Origin: Bugula neritina
Lineage: Eukaryota; Bryozoa; Gymnolaemata; Cheilostomatida; Bugulidae
DNA length: 64,000 nt
Assembly (NCBI GenBank): GCA_964035545.1
Contig: OZ037769.1
Coordinates: 16,348,133 to 16,412,132, forward strand
Direction of reading: 5' to 3'
Part shown: positions 49,637 to 63,100 of the stretch, in pieces
Numbering within the stretch: position 1 is the first letter of the stretch
How the letters are laid out: every line of letters starts with the position of its first letter
Program-made: the position numbers and the translations under genes
The notes under the pieces: generated by a model
Seen by the model: only the letters and a program-made list of their open reading frames with translations
Database searches by the model: none
What the model was told of the DNA's origin: nothing

Positions 49637-49734
49637 CCACTACTTGACTTCAAATTGCAGGCTAGGCGTGCTAAATAATCTTCAAATTTTAGTGTTAGAC
49701 ACCAAAACAAATTATCAATATTGTCTGTTTATTG
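48110..49734. other. Single-copy spacer between genes C and D
   Basis: No gene recognised. It contains the second SINE-like copy, a G run near 49258-49270 and a 29-base C run at 49606-49634. Otherwise AT-rich and not duplicated elsewhere in the window. Confidence 0.6.
48613..48840 (-). mobile_element. tRNA-derived SINE-like copy, inverted
   Basis: On the minus strand it reads GGAGCAGCCGTGGTCTATGG, then TTAGAGTGTTTGCTTAGTGG and GATGTTAGGAAGAGCATCCA; it shares head, body and end (GGGGTTTCTCACAGGGA) with the copy in gene C. Confidence 0.6.
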
Positions 49735-50327
49735 CAAACCCTTGATTATTTACACATTCAACAAGAGATAGACAATAATGAAACAAGGAAATGACAACCT
49801 CGGTACTGTGAGGTAACATCATCTATATTAATCACACTGAGTCAGTATAGAATTAGATAGTTAATTACAACTGAGTATTAGTTCATGTGGCAGTGTTTAC
49901 GGTATACTTGTAACACATACAGAGTATAATATAGAGAGAGCTTCTAAGGATATATTTAGTGCTATTTGTAAATACATGTGTGAGATATACAATACTGATG
50001 GGTGTAATTAGTAGTAGTAGATGTGATATATTCAGTATAGTGTTGTTACATACTAATAAGTAGAGCTCATTGTGTATATTATACTGCTGCATGTTTCAAA
50101 CTTTTAGCTTGAGATCTTACACTAGTGTACAGGTATTATAGAGGGTGGACATAAGAGAACTACGCGCTTTACATACACAGAAGAAATTAACTCAACACAC
50201 GATGTCTTCACAACTTTGCGTTGAACACACTGGAAACATGGAAATGCACTACTGCTTGGGAGTTGTCTGTACATGTAAATTATATTTTAACTGATTTGGT
50301 TGAATAATATTTAGTTTTTAATGACTC
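49735..50327. other. 3' flanking segment of gene D
   Basis: Homologous to 1-687; no gene seen. Confidence 0.75.
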
Positions 50328-51012
50328 TACCATACAATACTAACTCTACCATACAATACTAACTCTACCATACAATACTAACTCTACCATACAATACTAA
50401 CTCTACCATACAATACTATCTCTACCATACAATACTAACTCTACCATACAATACTGACTCTACCATACAATACTGACTCTACCATACAATACTAACTCTA
50501 CCATACAATACTAAGTCTACCATACAATACTAACTCTGCCATACAATACTAACTTTACCATACAATACTAACTGTACTATATAATACTAACTCTACCATA
50601 CAATACTAACTCTACCATACAATACTAACTCTACCATACAATACTAACTCTACCATACAATACTATCTCTACCATACAATACTAACTCTACCATACAATA
50701 CTGACTCTACCATACAATACTGACTCTACCATACAATACTAACTCTGCCATACAATACTAACTCTACCATACAATACTAAGTCTACCATACAATACTAAC
50801 TCTACCATACAATACTAACTATACCATACAATACTAACTCTACCATACAATACTAACTCTACCATACAATACTAACTATACCATACAATACTAACTCTAC
50901 CATACAATACTAAATCTATCATACAATACTAACTCTACCATACAATACTAACTCTATCATACAGTACTAACTCTACCATACAATACTAACTCTACCATAC
51001 AATACAAACTCT
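50328..51012 (-). repeat. 19-bp minisatellite 3' of gene D
   Basis: About 36 units; on the plus strand CTACCATACAATACTAACT. Lies about 375 bp beyond the stop codon of gene D. Confidence 0.95.
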
Positions 51013-51386
51013 ATAACACAAAATTAATGCACATAACTCATTCCGTTTCTAATTTATTTTGAAATTTTCTACCAAATTAGAAGTTATAAACTGTGCATAG
51101 AAAATTGTTAAAGCATTTTAAAATACAGCATAACACTCCACTAACTTAATTGTTAATTGTGGCTAAATCCATGATACTAGTTACAGCAAGACAAAAAGAT
51201 GTAATATTACAAATTTATTTAAAAGAAGATATAAAATCATGTAGTAAATAGAAAAGTTATTCATGCAGTGAATTACTTAGAATAATATTAGCCCATATCA
51301 TGTGAATTCAACTTTAAAATAGTTTATCAAATCAAGATTCCAATTCCCTGTCTATTGACAGACAAGTAGAAAGTAGAGCAGACTGT

Positions 51387-54022
51387 TCAGTCTATTTGGT
51401 AGAACAGTACTTTACATTCATTGAATCTCGGGACTATCAGAGTATTTCCTGTCACGTGCAGATCATATACATTAAAGTTAGTTCTTATAGCAGCATCTGA
51501 GATCTCTGTCAGCAGTTTACCTGAATATATGAATATATAATGTAGGTTAGTAAGTATATAATGTAGGTTAGTAAGTATATAATGTAGACTAGTAAGTATA
51601 TAATGTAGATTAGTAAGTATATAATGTAGATTAGTAAGTATATAATGTAGATTAGTAAGTATATAGTGTAGATTAGTAAGTATATAATGTAGATTAGTAA
51701 GTATATAATGTAGATTAGTAAGTATATAATGTAGATTAGTAAGTATATAATGTAGATTAGTAAGTATATAATGTAGATTAGTAAGTATATAATATAGATT
51801 AGTAAGTATATAGTGTAGACTAGTAAGTATATAATGTAGATTAGTAAGTATATAATATAGATTAGTAAGTATATAATATAGATTAGTAAGTATATAATGT
51901 AGATTAGTAAGTATATAATATAGATTAGTAAGTATATAATATAGATTAGTAAGTATATAATGTAGATTAGTACGTATATAATGTAGATTAGTAAGTATAT
52001 AATGTAGATTAGTAAGTACATAATATAGATTAGCAAGTATATAATATAGATTTATAAGTATATAGTGTAGATTAGTAAGTAAATAATGTAGATTAGTAAG
52101 TATATAATTTAGATTAGTAAGTATATAATGTAGATTAGTAAGTATATAATGTAGATTGGTAAGTATATAATTTAGATTAGTAAGTATATAATGTAGATTA
52201 GTAAGTATATAATGTAGATTAGTAAGTATATAATGTAGATTAGTAAGTACATAATATAGATTAGCAAGTATATAATATAGATTTATAAGTATATAGTGTA
52301 GATTAGTAAGTAAATAATGTAGATTAGTAAGTATATAATTTAGATTAGTAAGTATATAATGTAGATTAGTAAGTATATAATGTAGATTGGTAAGTATATA
52401 ATTTAGATTAGTAAGTATATAATATAGATTTATAAGTATATAGTGTAGATTAGTAAGTAAATAATGTAGATTAGTAAGTATATAATTTAGATTAGTAAGT
52501 ATATAATGTAGATTAGTAAGTATATAATGTAGATTGGTAAGTATATAATATAGATTAGTAAGTATATAATGTAGATTAGTAAGTATATAATATAGATTAG
52601 TAAGTATATAATATAGATTAGTAAGTATATAATGTAGATTAGTACGTATATAATGTAGATTAGTAAGTATATAATGTAGATTAGTAAGTACATAATATAG
52701 ATTAGCAAGTATATAATATAGATTTATAAGTATATAGTGTAGATTAGTAAGTAAATAATGTAGATTAGTAAGTATATAATTTAGATTAGTAAGTATATAA
52801 TGTAGATTAGTAAGTATATAATGTAGATTGGTAAGTATATAATTTAGATTAGTAAGTATATAATGTAGATTAGTAAGTATATAATGTAGATTGGTAAGTA
52901 TATAATATAGATTAGTAAGTATATAATGTAGATTAGTAAGTATATAATATAGATTAATAAGTATATAATATAGATTAGTAAGTATATAATATAGATTAGT
53001 AAGTATATAATGTAGATTAGTAAGTATATAATATAGATTAGTAAGTATATAATATAGATTAGTAAGTATATAATGTAGATTAGTAAGTATATAATATAGA
53101 TTAATAAGTATATAATATAGATTAGTAAGTATATAATATAGATTAGTAAGTATATAATGTAGATTGGTAAGTATATAATTGTGCTTTTTTACAACAAAAA
53201 ACATACTTTCAAATTTTAAATCACTATGCTTACCATCTGTACATTCACCCAAGGCACCAACACATTCCGCACAAAACAGATCAAGGCAACTTCTACACCC
53301 CAGACTGTATGACACTTCTGTATGTTTAGTACACAGTCTAGGTTCTAGTTTACCAGCCTGTACTCTGTAGTCAGTCATAGTGATCATAGGGTGGCCTCCA
53401 AGGACCTCATCATGAAACTGTACCATATGAAGGACAAAACACAACTTTAAAGTCAGAACTCAACCCTAAGCATATTGAATAATATAAAACTATTTAGTTT
53501 AATTTTGTAGCCTTGACATTCACATTGATGTCTAGACACTAAGACTGTCAACTTACCTCTCTGTGTTTAGCACAAAGTTTAGTAGAACAAGTTTTACAGT
53601 AAATAACAGCTGGCTGATTATTCACTCCTTTCCTGGTACAACTATCACAGTACATAGATGGACCTTCTCTGGTGTTGGAGGTAGGAAGAGAGTGAATGTC
53701 AACATCAAATACTTCCCTATACAATACAGTAAAGTAGTTACTAACTCATCACAGTATACAATACATCTTACTCGGTAGAGAATATAACACACAATATAGT
53801 AGAACTCATAATGATTAGTAAACAGAACTCAAACTGAGAATATCTCAGGGTAAAGTGATACCTGCAGAAGGGACATCTCACTATCTTATTGACCTCAAAG
53901 TTCCCCAGCAGACATCTTAAACAGTGTACATGAGAACAAGGTAGAGATCTGGAATCTTCTAGATCTTCTAGTCTGGTTACACAGAATCCACATTCTACCT
54001 GCTCAACTGTAGCTTCAGCCAT
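51387..54022 (-). CDS. Gene D: RING/B-box gene joined to an in-frame heptad-repeat minisatellite
   Basis: Exon 1 (54022-53862, RING), exon 2 (53716-53557) and exon 3 (from 53417, B-box) match gene B. Exons 4-7 (coiled coil and most of the propeller) are gone: intron 3 runs directly into the 21-bp array normally found in the last intron, which leads to the last exon (51520-51387). From 53417 to the TGA at 51387 there is no stop codon in the gene's frame: 677 codons in which about 78 array units read as a heptapeptide repeat [HYN]YILTNL. Without splicing of this part the product would be 783 aa: RING, two B-boxes, heptad repeats, last propeller strand. The exon 3 donor (53234/53233) and last-exon acceptor are still present and in matching phase, so a 212-aa spliced form is also possible. 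Whether either is made is unknown; it could be a pseudogene. Confidence 0.65.
51529..53178 (-). repeat. Expanded 21-bp minisatellite of gene D
   Basis: About 78 units, the longest of the family. A variant block (CATAATATAGATTAGCAAG) recurs at 52019, 52250 and 52691, i.e. at 231 and 441 bp (11 and 21 units), showing higher-order duplication in whole units. The array begins inside former intron 3. Confidence 0.95.
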
Positions 54023-55883
54023 CAGAATACACTGAAAACACAAGCATCAAAAATAAAAAAGAAGCACATAAACCAACTGAAATATTGTCCAACCCTAGCT
54101 TCATTCATGATACTACAAAATACATAACCGATTAGAGTTCATTGGCAAAATAAAATCATCACTGCGTGATCTATTAATACTAATAGTAATACTAATACTA
54201 ATAGTTATAGTAACAGACATCGTGGTACTTTGAGAGTCATAGTATTGGATCCTCAAACTCATGCTGATACCCGCACTGATACAGTTAATATTAATATTTA
54301 TACTAATCGTAAATACTAATTTTGCATTGCGTTTGACATTAAGTTTAACTTTCAATTTTACTTTGACAGACAAACTCAAAGTGATTTATTATTAGTATTA
54401 CATACCCATTCAGTCATACAATGGTAAAATGTTACTGGTGAAAAAGCATATACTAAGTTTTGTAATATTAAAAAACTAAGTCTATACAGCAAAGATAAGA
54501 TTAATATAATAATAGTAATACTAAAACTATTAGTATTAGTCTAAATTCTAAAAGTAAACAGAGTCAATGTAAACGGGAATGCGCAGTACACCAAACTACT
54601 TACATTGGTGCGCCGGAACATAACATTGAAAAGGGAATTCCCCTTCGCCGGCAAACCGAATGTATTGAACTCGTTAGCAACAACAACGATTAGCTAAAAT
54701 GCGTGCAACGCCGTAGCTGATAATCATAATAACAGCATTGTATTCCGGAATAATGGACGGCCTCAAACAATAATAACTGTATGTGAGTTGAACAGAGCTC
54801 TACAAATATACTTTGTTTTGCATGCAATAAAATGCTATGCTGCTCATGGCTTTCTAGCTATTACTTCCAATGATATACTTATTCCTTAATTTCCAATGCT
54901 AGCTTATTATTGTGATTTTATACCAGAGTTTTGACAATTAGTAATATGCTAAGAATAAGGATATATTATAATATATTTATGTGTCCTCAAATCTGCCTAT
55001 CAAAAACCAAATTAACAGCAACATTATAACTGCACAGCAGAGTGGTTTTCAGTATGTTATACTCAGTATTTCTATTTCTCTATGGAGCATGTGCAGTTCA
55101 CACATACACTGACAAAATGCACATAAGAATTTTTCATCTTAGCTAATTGTAATATCCAACAACATTATATATACAGAAATATTATATTATGTGTAGAAAT
55201 ATAGAGCACATGGCAAGATGTGGAACATTTAATAGATTAGAATAATATTACTAATCTGCATACAACTACTAGTACAACTAATAACATCTGCATGTAGTGT
55301 ATATAGGAATAGTGTAATCTTATCAATAAACTTGGTGGAGAAGGGGTGCATGGAGAGGGAAGGGGTGGAGAGGGATAGAGAGGGAGGGGTGGAGAGGGGT
55401 GGAGAGGGGTAATAAATATGTTGGATAGGGGTGGAGAGGGGGTGGAGAGGGGTGGAGAGGGGGTGGAGAGGGGTGGAGAGGGAGGGGTTGGGGAGGGGGT
55501 GGAGAGGGGGTGGAGAGGGGTAATAAATAGCACAGGTAATCCAGTCCACTAGATATACAAGAGGGTACGGTCACTACACCCCCTCAAATTATACATGACT
55601 CTAAAACTAAATCTAAGGCTATAAAGATATACAACTTTGCATAGAGTTTACAAGCTGAAAAATTAAAAAAGAAAATACAACCAAAATAATCCAAAAAGAA
55701 CCATTTGAAGGAATGTGTTTAAATCTGAAGTCATTCTGATTAATTAAAGGTAATTATCATAGCTTAGCACCTGGAATCAATAATATTTGTTATCTAAATG
55801 TCTATTGGCTAGATTTTTGTCAACTGAATGCTTATAAGTTAAAACAAGATACAAGTAACAATAACTATTATTTAGCCACAGAA
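54023..55883. other. Upstream segment of gene D, with empty LTR site and purine-rich minisatellite
   Basis: Homologous, inverted, to 10595-12215. Around 54107-54113 it has the single GTAT at which elements 1 and 2 inserted beside genes B and C. At about 54850-54870 the hAT-like copy 2 site is also empty. Positions 55335-55530 carry an expanded GGGTGGAGAGG-type repeat. No gene seen. Confidence 0.75.
55335..55530 (+). repeat. G-rich GGGTGGAGAGG minisatellite
   Basis: About 15 imperfect units of 9-12 bp with G runs of 3-5; counterpart of the shorter array at 10966-11030. Confidence 0.9.
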
Positions 55884-56095
55884 CTACAAATGCTTGTCAT
55901 ATTCAGTGGGAGGTGATATGGTAAGCCCCTCTTTACTTATTGATCCTTCGTATATAACAAACTTCTCTGCCAGCTACAACAGAAATACGATGACAAATTA
56001 TGACTTATCTCCCTTACAGTGTGTGATATCTTCAAAAGTTTACTCCCTCTTTATATAATTATATTATGGCTTGAATGTTTCTAATGAATATAATA

Positions 56096-56810
56096 GCATA
56101 TAATAATATAATAGTATATATAATAATATAATAGTATATATAATAATATAATATTGTATATAATAATATAATAGTATATATAATAATATAATAGTATATA
56201 TAATAATATAATATTGTATATAATAATATAATAGTATATATAATAATATAATAGTATATATAATAATATAATAGTATATATAATAATAAAATAGTATATA
56301 TAATAATATAATAGTATATATAATAATATAATAGTATATATAATAATATAAAAGTATATATAATAATATAATAGTATACATAATAATAATATAATAGTAT
56401 ATATAATAATAAAATAGTATATATAATAATATAATAGTATATATAATAATATAATAGTATATATAATAATATAATAGTATATATAATAATATAAAAGTAT
56501 ATATAATAATATAATAGTATACATAATAATAATATAATAGTATATATAATAATAAAATAGTAGATATAATAATATAATAGTATATATAATAATATAAAAG
56601 TATATATAATAATATAATAGTATACATAATAATAATATAATAGTATATATAACAATATAATAGTATATATAATAATATAATAGTATATATAATAATATAA
56701 GAGTATATATAATAATATAATAGTATATATAATAATATAATAGTATATATAACAATATAAGAGTATATATAATAATATAATAGTATAAATAATAATATAA
56801 TATAGTATAT
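56096..56810 (-). repeat. 20-bp AT-only minisatellite in gene X copy 2
   Basis: About 35 units, reverse complement of the array at 7318-10392. More variant units (TAATAATAATATAATAG, AAAAGTA) than in the long array. Confidence 0.95.
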
Positions 56811-57370
56811 AATATAACAGATATGAGATATGAACATACATCTTATATAGTTCAGATTTAAGTGACATGTCCTTTACCAAACTAAGCAACTTATAACTTC
56901 CAATATCTGAATTAGGATTAGTGAGTGATAAATCCATGATTCACATTTTAGTAAAAAAACTTTCACTTCTGTAGCACATGCGTACAACATAAAACTTTAT
57001 GATTTCATTTATTTATATATTATGCTTATATTGAACCACATATAATAAATTTTATGTGCGGTGACATTTAAAAATCCCTGACACACTTCACTAATGCAGT
57101 AATAGAATATTCATATATATCTTAGCTATCATCTACATACTGTTTTAGAATTTTATATGTTCAGATAATTTTGTGTTATAAAGGAGTTTTCTTCTTTTAT
57201 AGGTAAGTTTGTATGTGCTGAATTGATTTGGTATTTCTGTTCTCTATCATAAAACTTACACTAATTATGGCTAACTTTAAGTGCATACTATTTTATTTGC
57301 TGCAAAACACATCTTGAAACGGAGCTGGTTTACAAGTTCAAACAATGAAGTTTTAAGCCAGACTCACCCC

Positions 57371-57665
57371 CCTGTATACCAGTGGTGTATAGATGGTCAT
57401 ATTCACCCCCTGTATACTAGTGGTGTATAGATGGTCATATTCACCCCCTGTATACCAGTGGTGTATAGATAGTCATATTCACCCCCTGTATACCAGTGGT
57501 GTATAGATAGTCATATTCACCCCCTGTATACCAGTGGTGTATAGATGGTCATATTCACCCCCTGTATACCAGTGGTGTATAGATGGTCATATTCACCCCC
57601 TGTATACCAGTGGTGTATAGATGGTCATATTCACCCCCTGTATACCAGTGGTGTATACATAGTCA
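57371..57665. repeat. 38-bp minisatellite in gene X copy 2
   Basis: Seven to eight near-identical units with CCCTGTATACCAGTGGTGTA; inverted counterpart of 6645-7025. Confidence 0.95.
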
Positions 57666-57988
57666 TACTCTATAAGGTCCCACCTGAGGTATCATCTAAA
57701 GCTCCACCTGTGGTCTTATCTAAGGTCCCACCTGAGGCCACACCTGAGGCATCATTTGAAGCACAGCAGACATCAATACTAGAGTTGCTGGTTGATGTTT
57801 CATCAACTGCCAATATGTCTGCTGAAGTACTTCCTGTTGTAGCCCGCGCCCCCCCCCCCTACTTTTTTAGAGAGGATCCCTGTGGTATCAGCTGTGATGG
57901 TAGAAAGTATTTTGCTTTTCACCTGGCCACTCAGTCCGAGGCTGTGAGTTTTATTTCTCTTTTTTCTAAACTCCATCAGCTCTTTTTC

Positions 57989-58572
57989 CTGAGAAGTTAT
58001 AGAAACTGTAGTGATAAATACCATTTTATGGTTATATGACTGTAAATATTGCATAATATCGTCATATATTGCATAGTTCTGTGTTGCACGTATATATATA
58101 TTATAATATAGTAGTCTATGTTGAATTGATGCTGAATTGAAATATTATATAAAAATGCATAACAAAATAATTGTGTTTGCATAGTTCTAGATTGAAAAAA
58201 ACGTTGCTATTTCATTTTTCCGATGCTCAAAATTTCTAACGGAAGTAACTTTAGCTCTTAATATCAATAATAAAATGGTATCATTTGTTCTTTTCATTGA
58301 GCATTAGCTGTACTCTGTGTTTTAAAATTTATGTCAGTTTAGTGATTTATCTGTGTGTTGCAGTGGCTAAAAATAACAGGCTGTGAAAATATGCAATTAT
58401 TACTATTAGTTATGTAGTAACTAGGACTCGAAGCAGACCGGAAACCGGCGTAATACGTGTGCACTGAGAGCTTAGAAATCCGAAAGTTTTTTGGACATGC
58501 ATGCACTAAACTTGTTATAAAACGAAATAGCATAGCCATCCACCCTTAAAGGGATGCTCAATTGATAGTTCT
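57989..58572. other. Spacer between gene X copy 2 and the gene E 3' array
   Basis: Homologous to about 6120-6358 up to about 58200; beyond that I see nothing recognisable. Confidence 0.5.
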
Positions 58573-59795
58573 ACTCTACCATACAATACTAACTCTACCA
58601 TACAATACTATCTCTACCATACAATACTAACTCTACCATACAATACTAACTGTACCATACAATACTAATTCTACCATACAATACTAACTCTACCATACAA
58701 TACTAACTCTACCATACAATACTAACTCTACCATACAATACTACCTCTACCATACAATACTAACTCTACCATACAATACTACTCTACCATACAATACTAA
58801 CTCTACCATACAATACTAACTCTATCACAAAATACTAACTCTACCATATAATACTAACTCTACCATACAATACTATCTCTACCATACAATACTAACTCTA
58901 CCATACAATATTAACTCTACCATACAATACTAACTCTACCATACAATACTAACTCTACCATACAATACTAACTCTATCACACAATACTAACTCTACCATA
59001 TAATACTAACTCTACCATACAATACTAACTCTACCACACAATACTAACTCTATCATACAATACTATCTCTACCATACAATACTATCTCTACCATACAATA
59101 CTAACTCTACTATACAAAACTAACTCTACCATACAATACTAACTCTACCATACAATACTAACTCTATCACACAATACTAACTCTACCATATAATACTAAC
59201 TCTACCATACAATACTATCTCTACCATACAATACTAACTCTACCATACAATATTAACTCTACCATACAATACTAACTCTACCATACAATACTAACTCTAC
59301 CACACAATACTAACTCTATCATACAATACTATCTCTACCATACAATACTATCTCTACCATACAATACTAACTCTACTATACAAAACTAACTCTACCATAC
59401 AATACTAACTCTACCATACAATACTAACTCTATCACACAATACTAACTCTACCATATAATACTAACTCTACCATACAATACTAACTCTATCACACAATAC
59501 TAACTCTACCATATAATACTAACTCTACCATACAATACTAACTCTACCACACAATACTATCTCTACCATACAATACTAACTCTACCATACAGTACTAACT
59601 CTACCATACAATACTAACTCTACCATACAATACTAACTCTACCACACAATACTAACTCTACCATACAATACTAACTCTACCATACAATACTAACTCTATC
59701 ATACAATACTAACTCTATCACACAATACTAACTCTACCATATAATACTAACTCTACCATACAATACTAACTCTACCATACAATACTAACTCTATC
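58573..59795 (-). repeat. 19-bp minisatellite 3' of gene E
   Basis: About 64 units; plus strand CTACCATACAATACTAACT, with recurring blocks of variants. Confidence 0.95.
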
Positions 59796-60168
59796 ACACA
59801 AAATTAATGCACAATTCATTCCGTTTCTAATTTATTTTAAAATTTTCTACCAAATTAGAAGTTATAAATTGTGCAGAGAACATTGTTGAAGCATTTTAAA
59901 ATACAACATAACACTCCACTAACTTAATTGTTAATTGTGGCTAAATCCATGATACTAGTTACAGCATGACAAAAAGATGTAATATTACAAATTTATTTAA
60001 AAGAAGATATAAAATCATGTAGTAAATAGAAAAGTTATTCATGCAGTGAATTACTTAGAATAATATTAGCCCATATTATGTGAATTCAACCTCAGAATCA
60101 CTTGAATTCAAGATTCCAATTCCAATTTCCTGTCTATTGACAGACAAGTAGAAAGTAGAACAGACTGT

Positions 60169-63100
60169 TCAGTCTATTTGGTAGAACAGTACTTTATGTT
60201 CATGGTATCTCGGGACTATCAGAGTATTTCCTGTCACGTGCAGATCAAATACATGAGAATTAGTTCTTATAGCAGCATCTGAGATCTCTGTCAGCAGTTT
60301 ACCTGAATATATGAATATATAATGTAGATTAGTAAGTATATAATATAGATTAGTAAGTATATAATATAGATTAGTAAGTATATAATGTAGATTAGTAAGT
60401 ATATAATATAGATTAGTAAGTATATAATATAGATCAGTAAGTATATAATGTAGATTAGTAAGTATATAATGTAGATTAGTAAGTATATAATGTAGATTAG
60501 TAAGTATATAATATAGATCAGTAAGTATATAATGTAGATTAGTAAGTATATAATGTAGATTAGTAAGTATATAATATAGATTAGTAAGCATATAATGTAG
60601 ATTAGTAAGTACATAATATAGATTAGCAAGTATATAATATAGATTTGTAAGTATATAGTGTAGATTAGTAAGTAAATAATGTAGATTGGTAAGTATATAA
60701 TGTAGATTAGTACGTATATAATGTAGATTAGTAAGTATATAATATAGATCAGTAAGTATATAATATAGATTAGTACGTATATAACCTAACCTGTATTCAC
60801 ATCCAGTATCCAGACTCGGGTGGTATTACTGTAGTTAGTAACAAACACTCTCCCTCCGTGGTATGTTACACCTCCAGGGTTGGGTACATCTTGTGATGTC
60901 CATTCAACTTCTCCACTTGGAATATTCACTTTAAACACTTTAGAAGTTTGATAATTAGATACAACAACAGAGAGATTGTCTACGGCACACATTGATACAT
61001 GGCTAGGACTGAGTAGAGGACACTGAATGTGTTTAATTACCTCCCCTGTGAGAGAGTACACTGTTAGTCTCTTGTTCTGTCTGTCTGGTATAACAACCTG
61101 GTCACTAACAACTGCTAGTTTACTAAGCCTAGATCTGGCATCAGTGTGTGTCCAGCTGGTGATGAGTTTCCCTGTCAGATCATGTACTGTGACTGTGTAA
61201 GGGTTACCATCTACTAAAGTATACAGTCTGTCCTTGTATACAGCTACACTGAGTACACGGTTACCTACTCTTACAAACTTCCTACTGAGTTGGTTATTCT
61301 CATCAATTATATCTACTCCACCACCATCTAACCCTACATAAGTGTTTCCCTGATAACTACAGACTGAAGTACAGCCAGACACAGGAACTGTATGCAGGAG
61401 AGACAACTGTGTAGGCAGAGTATCAGGAGTTGTCAGTTCATGTTCCAAGTCTATAGACACACTTTTTGAGGTGACAACTTCTACTTCAACTTCCCTCCTC
61501 TCACCTACAATAAAAAAAAGGTTTCCATCAGCAAATGCTAGCTATTGAATTTTTTAATATCATTGTTTTTCATGTTTAATATAATTTTTTTCCACAAACA
61601 CAATTAGCACCAACCCTATTCAAACTGACTCTGAAAACTACATTTTTACATAAAAATACAACTTCTTTTCATAGGCCCATAATAATAGTTGATAATACAA
61701 CTCCAAATTCTAAAAGCAAAACTAAAACTTACCACCTAATGGCAAAATATTCAGCAAAGTTATAGAAATCATGATATGACTAGCAAACCTGTTTACTAAA
61801 CAAATTTCTTCTTGCAGTATTTCACTCTCTCAAAACAAAAATCAAATTTTCATAATTCGCACAATATTGACAGAGCAACAGAGAGCTACCAGAGAGGTGC
61901 TGCTGGGAAATGAAATTAGTCAAATATTATTTACTACGCCAAGTTCTCCTGCATCACTCATATTAGACACAGATTCACAGTTTTAGAACATATTGCTATA
62001 CTTTACAGAACACAGATTTGTAAGGAACAGGTGCTAGCAGGTGCCAGTGCATCTCAAACAATCATATTCTGTGATATTTTATATAATCTTCAAGCATCAC
62101 TATGTATTTGATAATGGATGGTTTACAGTGCTATAAATTCAACATTCAGAACAAATAAAAAAGTTGCCTTTTTGATGAAACAATCTAAGTGTGGATTGAT
62201 TTTAACAATTTCCATTTTGTAAAATAATCAAGTCTAACCTTTGACCTCTAAAGTAGCCATATTGGATAGTTTCAGAGTTGGAAGGTTCCCTGATAACAAC
62301 TCCTTAATCTGGTTGATTGTCTCCCCATGTCTGTTTATAATGTCCACCTGAATAAATATATACTTTCATGAAACTGAAGAAAAAAAATATCTCTTCATCA
62401 AAATCAAACAGAACTAAATACTAATATCATGGAACTAGTAAACCATAGACCTGGTGATTGTGTTTATGTCTGGCCTCAATCTGAAGTCTATGTCTATTCA
62501 GATCAGACAACTTCACTCCAACATCCTGTTCGGTGAATCTCTCCAACTCTAGTTTAGTATTTCTTCTCAATTCTATCAACTCTTCTTCCAACTTCTTATA
62601 CTTCTGTTGAATACTCTCAATCTATAAATAGATTCTACTGGTTTATTTATATCTTGACTTACAAACTAGTGACTACAGTGATATTCAACTAACATATAAC
62701 AGTACAGAGTATATAATATGACCTGTTCATCACGTGTTCTGTGGAGTGTCTCTATCATATCTCTAGTCTCACTATCATAATCACACAATACTCCAGTCAT
62801 GTGTTTCACTAAATCTGAGAGTTTATCTTCTCTGTCCAGTATCTCTGATCTCATCCCATCCACCTCTTTAGAGAGTTCAGTTACCAACTCTTTCAGTGAC
62901 ATTAGTTTATGAGATGAACCTATGAAAGCAAATATTTATTGATTAAATTTGTAACTTATGCCAACACTGAATAACATGCATGGCATTATATACTCAAATA
63001 ATAGCCATGAGTAACTAATGTAACATAACTATTTGCTATTCATCAAAGAGAATTTAAGATAAAACCATGTAAATGACACAATTTCATTCAGATGCTGTAT

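Larger units (their letters stand above)
55884..57988 (-). other. Gene X, copy 2: candidate exons of an unrecognised gene
   Basis: Inverted counterpart of 6359-10594. First block 57988-57923 (66 nt, acceptor TTCTCAG, encodes EKELMEFRKKRNKTHSLGLSGQ, donor GTGAAA). Last block 55973-55884 (30 codons with stop, LAEKFVIYEGSISKEGLT..., acceptor TGTTGTAG). A further candidate, 56937-56840, starts with ATG (MDLSLTNPNSDIGSYK) and ends at a good donor GTATGT; it is absent from copy 1. After the first block the frame shared with copy 1 (SADILAVDETSTSNSSIDVC) continues into GGTL-type repeats, but a C run near 57850 shifts it. Not recognised; may be decayed. Confidence 0.4.

Noticed and set aside
57545-58039. 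Plus-strand 164-codon frame through the 38-bp repeat
   Set aside because: It is antisense to the conserved gene X exon and begins in repeated sequence.
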